From: Crotalaria pallida
Taxonomy: Eukaryota; Streptophyta; Magnoliopsida; Fabales; Fabaceae
Length of the DNA: 64,000 nucleotides
Assembly: GCA_037953625.1 (NCBI GenBank)
Contig: CM075652.1
Coordinates: 148,738,597-148,802,596 of the forward strand
Direction: 5' to 3'
Positions 23,732-33,667 of the stretch are shown here, one piece after another. Below the pieces are notes generated by a model that ran no database searches, was not told the DNA's origin, and worked only from the letters and a program-made list of their open reading frames with translations. Position 1 is the first letter of the stretch; each line of letters starts with the position of its first letter. The position numbers were made by a program, and so were the translations under genes.

Positions 23732-26700
23732 TCATTGTTTCTTGAGCACCATGTGGCCGTGCTCATCCTTATCAAAAAGACGCTCGATCAATTCATCCCA
23801 GGTTTCATCCACTGTGCTCCTATCAGGTGAGCCAAAAGAAGAAGACGACTCAGCTTGTGACCTTATTGAACTCTCTTCTCCCTCATCATCAAAAGTTCCA
23901 TATTGAGATGGTGGTGTATAAGCATGTGGAACATCTAAAGTCTTAGCCCTTTGTAATGCTGCTTTGTGCTCGTGACGATGTCTGGCTAACGTTTCTTGCC
24001 TCTCCATTGTTTGTTTTGCAGGGATTTCCATGCTAGTATCTTCTTTCTCCTGCATCAACTGCAGTTGGCAGAAACAAAAATAGCAAAGGTTGAGGCTTGT
24101 TCATTTAAGTTAGTGAAATGCAATTCCTTACAGCATGCCTAACGTTCATCAGATTTCAATAGTTTTACACAGGCATCGAATCACACACTGCCACGACATT
24201 AAAAATATTTGACTCTCATAATAGTTACATATATAAGTCATACCGATGGAAATGTAAACAATTACTACTAGGCTAAGACAGACTTACATCCAGAGCTTTT
24301 TGGGATTCTTTCTCTATCCAAATGATGGCATGATCAGCTGTAGCATTACAAGAAAGGACTATATGCTCAAACCTTCCATCTACTGGCACTGCTGTCCTCA
24401 CAACCGGGGGAAACCTTCCCATTCTGAACAGAAAAGCCGCTCATGTGAAGTCAAAAGAAAAAGCAAAATAAATATCTTTTTAAAGTAACCAACCATATTA
24501 GCATATTATCATATTAGCATATTCTGAACAGTTATATCCTGCATACTTGGAACCCTTAAGGCCTTAACCATACCTGAAAGGCTTTCTCTCAACGATGTGA
24601 TAAAGGCGACCAGGTGCATAGAGTCTCCTTGGATCTTTCAGCATCTTCTCTTCCGGTATGCATGTATCCCACATGCATCTAAAGCACAATATGCATGGCA
24701 AACTGAGAAACCAAGAAAACCACTTAATGAATACTATTATCTTACCATGAAAACATTAAAATTATACTGGCAATGATTTTCTGCACACTGTTGACATCAA
24801 CTAATCACCGTGTTAGTTATTAATTTATATTTCTCAATATTACTCACGGTGCCCCTTGAGCTGAACCTTACAAAACTCTCACATGTTACAAATAACATCC
24901 ACTTAACAAAAGAAACAGCAACCATGAATTATAAAAATTCAGAATTTACCATGCTTCACAAACCAAAACATAGAAATTCAAAGAAAATGAGTATAGTTAG
25001 AGGGACTAGTAGCATGTACACAGCAGGAATGATGCACTGCCAAAAGGATAACAGGCATAAAAAGAAAGAGGCATATTAGGAATGGGTTTGGTCTGCAAGG
25101 AAAACAAAAGTACTACCAGAAAAAAAGGCACATAAGAAAAACCCTTGATCCCAAAATCAATCAAGTATCATTTCAAATTCATCCAAACATTACTTTGAAG
25201 CCTCAAACAAAAAAAAATTCTCAAAACTGAGCTTTGGAGACCCAAAAAACCTTCATCAGAAGGGAGTTCGGAATGCATAAACTGAATCAGGTGTGAAAGT
25301 AGTTTGAATTGGCTTGGTCAATAAAGTTGACAGCATAGACTTTCGCATACTAGAATATGCAATAGCCTCATATGAAAACCAGGATAATAAGGGAGTGAAT
25401 TTATATAGGCCTTGACACTTACCAGAAAATAAACTTGAATATATCTTCCAATGGAGTGGCTGTCCTTGGCAAGAAGTCATCCTGATCAAGGAAAAGAGCA
25501 GTTAACTTCAAAGTACAAGATTCGGTGAGAATAAATTTTAATGAAAGTATGATGAAAGAAGTAGTGTGTGATACAGCTTAAGCTCAACAGCCACTAGGCA
25601 AAAAATTTATATTGTCTTGAGCATTAATATAGTAATTGCAAGCAATCTAATATTCATAAGAATAAGACCATTTACTTATTCCTTATTTTCCGTATCAAAA
25701 GATCAAGTAAAAACAAATATGTCCTGTGTTGAACACATTAAAACTCATGCAAATCCCCCATAAATTGTTTCTCTATGGCACATGAAAGAGTCCATTCATC
25801 TATATCCCTGAAAAAAAAAAAACAATTATGGATATGATGTTTTTTGAAATATAGATATCATGTCGTCATACATAACTATCCCTGTAGGTGAAGCAAGCTC
25901 TAAAGGCTAGTATGATGATCTCCAAATTCTAAAGTGTAGCAAATTAAATGTAAGTATAGCTTGTATCTTGAGGTTATGGGATTCTACACTCGTAATTCAT
26001 CATTTATTTGGCCGAATGTGTCCTCTTTATACACAAGGTCTGAAACAAATAACACGGAAAGCAATTAAAGCAGGCTACCTTTTATGTAGATGTAAAAATA
26101 TTCAAAAAGGTAATGTTACAGATTCTGCAAATAAACAAATATAACAAATAAGACTCTGATAACTTGCCTGAAGCACAACGGAGTTTATGATATCTGCATA
26201 TCTGACTGCCAAATTCAGTGACATGCACCTAGCAGGTGCAATAGCATAGGACCTGACCCTCTTCCTCTCAATATTTCCAAGTTTATCTCGATTCTGCACC
26301 ACCACCATGCTCAACATAGCTGCTACGCCTGACCCAAGGGAATGTCCAGCAAAAGTCAATGTGTAGTTAGGATACTTCTCAACCAATTCCCTCAAAATTT
26401 CACATTCAGAATCCAAAACCCATCCAGCTGCTTTCAACAGCCCATTGTGAACATACCCTCCATCAAACTTTCTCTGCCCCAATCTATTATCCAACAGAAC
26501 TGCATAGTCACTCTCCCTCGTCAAATTCAGACCCCTAATGGCAAGAACTATATCAGCATGATCGTGATCAAGATACAGTATATAGGGTGGGACCCGGCCT
26601 TGTGTGTCTTTGTATGTCCTTTTGATTAATATCCAATCAGGATTAATTCCATATCCCCGAGGGGGTGCCCAATGAGGGTGTCGAATATCATCTTCATACA

Positions 26701-26872
26701 CGGCTAAGATATAGCGACAAAGGCGAGGGACAGGCTCGAATTCTTCTGCATTGGCAAGGCCCCAAGTCTCACTGTCATGGCCTGCAGTATAACGACATCT
26801 CGTCCACACCCAACGCGCACAACCAATACAGTATACACACTCAAAAATCGGCACACCACACAGGATTGACAT
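23732..26872 (-). CDS. Class-3 lipase, calmodulin-binding heat-shock type
   Basis: A five-exon model: 26872-26168, 25481-25423, 24702-24574, 24423-24288, 24058-23732, giving 1356 nt and 451 aa with phases consistent. Residues 1-100 match the N-terminal mono-/diacylglycerol-lipase-type region (hydrophobic start MSILCGVPIFECVYCIGCAR, then EEFEPVPRLCRYILAVYEDD). The alpha/beta-hydrolase core carries the nucleophile elbow GHSLG (Ser178). A conserved DDFLPRTATPLEDIF (from Asp236) and LYAPGRLYHIV (His290) are candidate sites for the acid and histidine. The C-terminal tail (about 344-451) is polar, with charged and Ser-rich stretches. The closest family is that of plant proteins named calmodulin-binding heat-shock protein (At5g37710/At3g49050 type); substrate and calmodulin binding are inferred from that name. 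The first intron uses a GC donor. Confidence 0.92.
25482..26167 (-). other. GC-AG intron of the lipase gene
   Basis: On the minus strand the coding exon ends gtgcttcag and the intron begins gcaagt, the classical GC-AG donor consensus AG|GCAAGT. The acceptor is tgatcag before GATGACTTC. The join reads VVLQ-DDFLPR, a continuous family motif. No GT donor nearby keeps this reading. Confidence 0.85.
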
Positions 26873-27490
26873 TCTGCCTACAACCTAGGCTATTAAGTAT
26901 CTGTACACAAATAAACATGAACTTCAATCTGTGACGATTGAAGTGTATACTTATCACTGATGCGAAATCGTAACTTTATGTAGCAGATAATGTACCAAGA
27001 TTAGATTTAAACCAAGATAGATGCCGAAACCACCACAGTGATCAGCATGGAAACTAGAGGTAATAATAATAATAATGTACTACAATTGCTAAAACAGTTG
27101 ATTGCATAAACTACAAAAGTACATCACCAAGGGGTTGTAGCAATTATGCACAATCTGGAGAATCTAATAAACTGACCAAAACTTAGAAAGGGGATTGATG
27201 AATATCAAAATTGGAAACAAAGGTGGATTCCAGAGAAACCCAGAAATTCAAAGACTCAAACTTGGCAAGTGATGAAACTTAAGCCAATGATGATAACTGA
27301 TAAGTTTGATCACAAATTGGCTAATGAGACATAAGAGTCAAGAGCAAGCAACAAAGAAGAAAAGGGCAAAAGTAAAGACACGCAGTACCAAATTTCAGCG
27401 TTGATCAATGAACCCATAAAACCATCTCTGAGGAGCTTCTGACGAATGATGATAGAGTACAAAGTTGGGTTTGCCTTGAACAACAGAGTT
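26873..27490 (-). promoter_or_regulatory. Probable leader intron and 5' UTR of the lipase gene
   Basis: On the minus strand an acceptor (ggttgtag|gcag) stands just before the ATG at 26872. A donor-like site (aaatttg|gtactg) lies near 27391. This suggests a non-coding first exon at about 27395-27490 and a leader intron of about 0.5 kb. Inferred from splice signals only. Confidence 0.4.
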
Positions 27491-27668
27491 TTAAACTTAT
27501 ATGGTACTACTATATAGTGCAGAATTGAATTAAAGAATTTTTTTAAAATGATTTTCCAAGCAAAGGTGGCTGCACATGCAAGTCAACGGATGTTTGGTTT
27601 TTGGGTTTAGAGTTTTCCATTGCTATGCTGCTTCTGCACAATTTTGTGGGGAGGATGACATGCTGAAG

Positions 27669-27942
27669 TACTCCCTCCAGTCTCATAAAAATTAACTTCA
27701 CACTTACGAAGAAAATTAGCAAAATTAGTTGAGCGTATTTAATTTTCTTGAGTTTATAAAAAAATAGACTACTTTAGAAAATGTGTATTGAGAATGAAAC
27801 AAAAATGATAATGATAGAACCACTTTTTTGAGATATTTTAGGAATGATTGTATTGAAAATAGAGAATTGGTTAAGTTTTTATTATATTTAAAATCATTAA
27901 TGAGATGTTTTTATTTTCTTATATTTGAAACAGGAGGGAGTA
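27669..27942. mobile_element. Stowaway MITE upstream of the lipase gene
   Basis: The left end is ctccctccagtctcataaaa (27671); the right end on the opposite strand is ctcctgtttcaaatataaga preceded by ctcc. TA flanks lie at 27669-27670 and 27941-27942. The body is 270 bp, the same length as the Stowaway copy at 7495-7764, but the interior is diverged. Confidence 0.85.
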
Positions 27943-28262
27943 ATTATTAGGACATATTAAAAAAATTCTATTATCATTGAGGCTTTCATGTTTTAGAGGC
28001 AATGGTGTTGTCAGTAAATAGTTGCTGGTTATAATGGTATTTATTGTTGGAAACTGTTAACTGTTAAGCTATTGTATCATGTTTTTTGTCACATGACCCA
28101 TGTTCAGGATAAATTATTGTGTGGTCCCGGACCAACATCTCTAAAATTCTGAGTTAGACCTCATTAATTTAAGCAATTCTTTCCTCAACTACCATCTTAA
28201 AATCATTTCTCATGAATAGGAATACTGTAAGCAAAATACAAAAAAGTGTTATAAATAAACTG

Positions 28263-28316
<54 letters not shown>

Positions 28317-28440
28317 TATAAAACCTCATTTCATGACATTTTCTATAACGTATTTTTAAAATATTCATAGGCACATAAGTTTTTTAAAAAATAGAGTAAT
28401 ATAATGCATTTTTGTTTACAATTACAAGCCTTTGGATTAA
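27943..28440. other. Intergenic DNA with (TTA)n microsatellite
   Basis: No gene. 28263-28316 is about 18 TTA trinucleotides. Confidence 0.6.
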
Positions 28441-30230
28441 TTAAATTAAGAGATCTATTATAGAGACATAAAATTATATAAGTTAAATACTTAATAATAC
28501 TTTTAGATCTTACCTATTTGTTTAAACGTGTTTGTAAGAAAAAAATATTATGTTAAAATAATGAAACCTCAGTGATCTCAAATTACACATTTGAGAAGCC
28601 TCGTGATAAAACATATCTAAGAGAATCATTAGACAAATAATCTTGTGACTTTTGTATTCTTTATATGTTGTAATTTGTTTTTGAGACCACTGGATGTTTT
28701 AATAAATATTTTGTTTTTGTTCTTTAGAATGATTTTGATGTTTAAGTTGTGAGATATACAATAAATTTATTTAATATGAAACAAATATATGATAAAAATG
28801 AACGTTAAAATAGAAAATTAAGATAGACACAATGAAACACATATATATAATCTTACCTTTTTGTTTAAACGTGTTTGTAAGAAGAAAATTATGTTAAAGC
28901 AATGAAACCTCGTTATCAAAAATTACACGTTTGAGAAGCCACGTGATAAAACATATCTAAAAGAATCATCAGAAGAATAATCTCGTGAATTTTGTTTTCT
29001 TTATATGTTTTAACTTGTTTTTAAGGCCACCGATTATGTTAAAGTAATGAAACCGTGGTGTGAAGAAGAACAGTGCCCTTTAACTAAGCTTATAGCAACC
29101 TTGCTGTCCATTTCAATAATCAGTTTACTAGCATTGCCACCAATAGCCATCTGCAGACCCTGAAGAAGCCCCCATAATTCGGCTTTTACTGAAGAGCAAA
29201 CTCCAAGGTTACTTTGAAAGGCTTTAACCATAGCACCATTATCATCTCGAATAAGACCCCCACAAGCAGCCTTATTAGAACACCTACGAAAGGAGCCGTC
29301 AACATTAAGTTTTAGGTAGCCCTTAGGAGGGTAGCACCAACCAAAGAATTTCTCCACCCTAGAACCACCATGAGGAAACCTGGGCTGAGTAGTCATACTA
29401 GCTCGAACAGTCTTCACCATATTCATCATGTTCGAGAGGTCCAGCTGCATCACATATACAGGGAGGCAAATCGTTGTGCGGATAAACTTGCCAATCTTGC
29501 CTATGAAGTTCCTTTGTCTGTTATTTTGCTTGATTCTCCTCCTGCTGAGTTATTATCACTGTTATATGAGGATGCTATAGGGGTTGCTCTCCCCAGAAGA
29601 GTTATTGTTGTTTAGTGTTTTGGGCTTTGCCCCGTTAATTATCAAAAAAAAAAAAAAGTAATGAAACCGTGTTATCAGAAATTACACGTTTGAGAAGCCA
29701 TGTTATAAAACATATATAAGAGAATCATCAGACGGATAATCTCATGATTTTTATAATCTTTATATGGTTTAACTTGTTTTTGAGGCCACCGATTATGTTA
29801 AAGTAATGAAATCGTGTTATCAAAAATAACAAGTTTGAGAAGCCACATGATAAAACATATCTAAGAGAATCATTATTAGAATAATCTCATGATTTTCTGT
29901 ATTCTTTATATGTTTTAACTTGTTTTTGAGGCCACCGATTATGTTAAAGTAATGAAACCGTGTTATCAGAAATTACACGTTTCAAAAGTCACGTGATAAA
30001 ACATATATAAGAGAATCGTCAGAAGAATAATCTCGTGATTTTTGTATTTTTTATATGTTTTAACTTGTTTTTAAGGTCACCAGATGTTTTAATAAATATT
30101 TTGTTTTTTCGTTTTTTAGAATGATTTTGATGTTTATGTTGTGAGATATACAATAAATTTATTCGATATAAAACGTTAAAATAGAAAATTAAGATGGACT
30201 TAAGTGACACACATATATAAACAAAATTAT
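28440..30230 (+). repeat. ~145-bp tandem array with longer direct-repeat ends
   Basis: Units beginning near gttaaagtaatgaaaccgtg lie at about 28553, 28889, 29036 (interrupted, resuming 29655), 29796 and 29940, with 144-147 bp spacing for the central ones. Shared parts are attacacgtttgagaagcc, gtgataaaacatatctaaga, tttatatgttttaacttgtt and ggccaccgattatg. A longer block (aataaatattttg ... gagatatacaataaatttat ... aaaatagaaaattaagat) follows the first unit (28700-28830) and the last (30090-30200). The whole is therefore a direct-repeat structure with extra copies of its inner part. It is non-coding. Confidence 0.88.
29041..29671 (+). mobile_element. LINE fragment with inverted 5' half and 17-bp TSD
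   Basis: The 17-base repeat aaagtaatgaaaccgtg flanks the insert at 29041-29057 and 29655-29671, and the insert ends in a poly-A run (about 29644-29654). The right part (about 29431-29640, plus strand) encodes the last stretch of a plant non-LTR RNase H domain (HHIYREANRCADKLANLAYE) up to a stop. The left part (29058 to about 29430) is in opposite orientation and encodes the earlier RNase H part on the minus strand (NVDGSFRR, AELWGLLQGL, IIEMDSK). The order and orientation match twin priming during LINE insertion. It is 5'-truncated and not functional. Confidence 0.88.
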
Positions 30231-30289
30231 TACATAGATGATTATGGATAAAGAGAACAAAAATATTTGGGATGCAAAAACTTGCGGAC

Positions 30290-30750
30290 TTTAACGAGAT
30301 TTAGAATTCAAATTCCGTTTTTATCCACAAATCCCATTTTAAGTATGAATTTTCAAAATTATCCTCATAATTTTTTCAAGATGAAGTTGTTATAATATTT
30401 TGGCTAAATTACTCAGTTCCTTACCTTATTTTTTACTATCAAATTGATCCCTTATTTTTTTTGGGACCAATATAATGTTGAAACTTAAGATGAACAGTGA
30501 CTTAGGGACCTATTTCATAGCAAAAGAAACATGAGAGACCAATATGATATTGAAAAACAACGTAAGAAACCAATAAATATATTTAGAAGCACCAATTTTT
30601 TGGCAACAAAATTTTTTCTAAAGATACTTGTCAAAAAAAAAATTCACGTGATACCTGTCGAAAAATTACGAGGATGATTTTAAATTTAAAAAATTAAATG
30701 GGATTTGTAGATAAAAAGGGGGTTTATATTTCAAAACTGGACTTTAATTG
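30290..30750. mobile_element. MITE-like inverted repeat upstream of eL36
   Basis: The left arm (about 30310-30360: ccgtttttatccacaaatcc, then cattttaagtatgaatttt) is an inverted match to the right arm (about 30670-30740: aaatgggatttgtagataaa, gggggtttatatttcaaaac). The body is AT-rich and non-coding. Exact ends and a TSD were not fixed. It abuts the promoter of the ribosomal gene. Confidence 0.55.
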
Positions 30751-30789
30751 TCATGAAAAGGTATTGGATTGGAGTAGTGGGAAAACAGT

Positions 30790-30917
30790 TGCTTGGGCCG
30801 AAAGGAGCCCATTTGGAATGTAGAAAGTGGATCCACGGCCCGATATGAAAGCGAAGCAGCAACCATATAAAACCCTATCTCTCTCTGAAATCCCGTCCCT
30901 TGTGTTAGTTAGGGTTT
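30790..30917 (+). promoter_or_regulatory. eL36 promoter: site II elements and telo box
   Basis: TGGGCC at 30794-30799 and AGCCCA at 30806-30811 are site II elements bound by TCP factors. A TATA-like catataaaa lies at about 30864-30871 and overlaps the telo box AAACCCTA at 30870-30877. A second telomere-like ttagggttt lies at 30909-30917, in the leader. Site II plus telo box is the known promoter signature of plant ribosomal-protein genes, so the motif set agrees with the gene downstream. A leader intron probably starts at 30941 (cacag|gtaaag) and ends at about 31074-31081. Confidence 0.75.
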
Positions 30918-31085
30918 CGCAAGCTCCAAGAGTATCACAGGTAAAGTCTTCTCCTTTAGATCATTTTCTCTTTCAGTATTGATTGTTCCTCTTATTACTT
31001 CGTAAACCATTAACAATTTCTCAATTTTCTGAAAGGTGTTTTGTGTTGTGTTGTGTTCTGCTCTGCGTGTTTAGGGTTTAGGAGA

Positions 31086-32197
31086 ATGGCTCCAAAGCAG
31101 CCAAGTACGGGTCTTTTTGTTGGACTGAACAAGGGTCATGTTGTCACCAAGAGGGAATTGCCTCCACGCCCCTCAGATCGCAAGGGGGTAAGTTTCTTTC
31201 TTTTTCTTTTTTTCAAAACTCTTTTGTTTATGATTTAGATTGTATATATGATCTTATAACAATACCAATATCTTGTTGTTGAAATAATTGCAGCGATGCC
31301 TAGTTTCACAACTGTCTTTTGCTTTGTATACAAGCATTGAGTTTTTACCACTCTGTTCAGTTGACTGGATTATAGTGCATGTATATATGTGTGTGTCTTG
31401 ACTTTAGATGATGTAATAAATTCTCTACTTACCTGTAGTAATAAATGCTATGCTACGTGCACCCAGAGATCAGTACCTAAATTTTATCCAAATGGAATTT
31501 CATTTTTCACTCAGATTATGAACCCTTTTTTGCTGTTAGCAGCTCCTTTGTTTAGGAACTGAATCCAACTCTTGCTTGCTCATTTTTGCCTCCCTTTTAC
31601 CCTTTGTTCTGCACTCTTGATTTTTAAAAAATGAAATAATGATATTGCCAATGTTTGTAGCATTTTCTGATGGTTAAGTTTTGTTTAAGTTTTTTTGAAA
31701 AAGTTGAATGAAAGAGAAAATAAACGTGGAGAGGAACTTGCTGTAAGGGTAAACTAAACAAACCATCATCGATACACCTTCAAACTAGTTTATCTGAAAT
31801 CATTTTGTAATTTTGTTTCTGTTGCTCTTGGCTTGCTTATATTATGGTACTGAAAATATCTTCACTCACAGAAAACAAGCAAGAGAGTGCACTTTGTGAG
31901 GAACCTCATTCGTGAGGTTGCTGGCTTTGCTCCTTATGAGAAGCGTATCACTGAGTTGCTCAAGGTTGGAAAGGATAAGAGGGCACTGAAGGTTGCAAAG
32001 AGGAAGCTCGGAACCCACAAGCGTGCAAAGAGAAAGCGTGAGGAGATGTCCAGTGTTCTCCGCAAGATGAGGTTGTCCCATGTTCTTTTGTGAATACTAT
32101 GCATACTCGAATGTAGACTTGGTTGTGATTGTTGCTTATGTCACTTTCTTAATTGTGTTGCAGGTCTGGTGGTGGAGGTGGTGACAAGAAAAAATAA
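31086..32197 (+). CDS. RPL36: 60S ribosomal protein eL36
   Basis: Three coding exons: 31086-31187, 31872-32071, 32164-32197, giving 336 nt and 111 aa. The protein begins MAPKQPSTGLFVGLNKGHVV. It contains REVAGFAPYEKRITELLKVG and a run of Lys/Arg (KRALKVAKRKLGTHKRAKRK) that contacts ribosomal RNA. It ends in a Gly-rich then Lys-rich tail (SGGGGDKKK). Size and sequence are typical of plant eL36, a component of the large cytosolic subunit. Introns sit after Gly34 and within the Arg codon that precedes SGGGG. Expression should follow other ribosomal genes because of the site II and telo-box promoter. No defects are seen. Confidence 0.97.
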
Positions 32198-32499
32198 ACC
32201 TTATTTAAGTGTTTCAATTATCACAGGACTAATCAGTGTTTTGATGGACATGATGGTGTCTTGGATTTTTGGTTTAGTTCAAGATTTTATCTTTAGAAAT
32301 GTTTTATGTAACTCCGACATGATTTTTGGAAGTGTGGTCAGTTCATTGTGCTTGTTTTATTTTCCAAGAAACATAAGTTTAAAATTTAGTAAATCCTTTT
32401 CAAATTATATCTACCCTTTGTTCTCTGCTCTTTGTGTGTTTATAGTCTTTCATTCCAGGCTGGGTATTGAGTAAAGATGGTCATAACATCCGGACCACA

Positions 32500-33001
32500 C
32501 TATATGTTCAAATAATACTTTTAGTAACTTTAACTACTAATGTTAAAATAATACTTTTGTAATTCTTATTTCGATAATATCTGGACTTTCAATTTACCGA
32601 TTTGAGACTAAATTGAGGCTAAATTCAATTTAGAGGCTTGTGGATGTTGAGCTGTGTTTTGAATAAAATCAATATTTTTTTAATTTTTTGTTCCTGATAA
32701 ACAAACCTTACCTAGTTGTAAAATCTTTATTGAGAAACCAGACTCATTATCTCTTAACCACTTTTCGAGTAAGGGTTAGCACTATTGAATATCTTAAATA
32801 TTGTTCCTTGAACAGTAAACAATATGCATCAACAAGAAAAAAGAAATACCGAGGTTTAGAAGTTCCTTGTATGCTAAAAACGCTATCCAATAACTGAAAT
32901 AACGTACATTTTGTTTTGGTTGCAACGGGCAAAGTGAGGATACTCAGTTTTGGCGTCAACTGCATCTTCTTTTCCAAACCATTTTTGATGCCACCCCTCT
33001 T
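32500..33001. other. Intergenic DNA 3' of eL36, no gene seen
   Basis: AT-rich. The opposed open frames at 32688-32977 lack any domain. The eL36 3' UTR probably ends before about 32470. Confidence 0.4.
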
Positions 33002-33250
33002 AGTAGTCTACAAACTCCATACTTTAGACCTATTGTTAATCCTCAAACCCCGTTTTTTCTGATGGGGTTCTCGGAAATTTTTCCATACCCCCGAGTTGGA
33101 AAAATACATTTTCCGACTTTAAAATCCTGTTTTTAATAAACGAGCATTCAGGAAAAAGTATTTTTCCGACTCGGGGGTATCGGAAAAAATTCCGAGAGAA
33201 CCCCATCGAAAAAAACGGGGGATTGGGACGGTTTGTAGACTACTGCTCTT
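33002..33250. mobile_element. Foldback MITE (~240 bp)
   Basis: The two halves are inverted copies: gtagtctacaaac and gtttgtagactac at the tips, aaaccccgttttttc and gaaaaaaacggggg, gatggggttctcgga and tccgagagaaccccatc, atacccccgagttgg and cgactcgggggtat. The loop is about 40 bp near 33120. Flanks share ctctta on both sides with a small offset, a weak TSD. A transcript would form a long hairpin. Confidence 0.8.
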
Positions 33251-33667
33251 ATATCAACATACTTCAGATTTAAAATTATCAAAGCATGAGCAGATAACCA
33301 CCAAGCCAGACCCAAGTTCACCAAAGGCACATTTGAAAAGGGATTTGTATTTTTGCAATAAAATTAATTTCCCTTCATCCAACATATGCTCTGGACGGAC
33401 AGTATAAAGATTTCATTAACAATATGGTTTTATGTTAATAATTTACCAAAGAATACTATTAGGCTTCCCGCTTCCTCAAAAAAAATAAAAAAAAATAAAA
33501 ATTACAAACTTTTGGGTGATACCGAGTATTTAAGAAAGTGGAAACCCTTTAATCTAATCACAAGTTTCTTACAATTTGATCAAATCTGAATCAAAAATCT
33601 AATTTTATCTCTACCATCCTAAAACCACAAGAACCTAAATAACTGGGGTATATACAACAGCCACTTG

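Noticed and set aside
29034..29453. 139-aa RNase H-like gene on the minus strand
   Set aside because: It is only the inverted half of a LINE fragment between target duplications, with the domain end on the other strand. It is not a gene.
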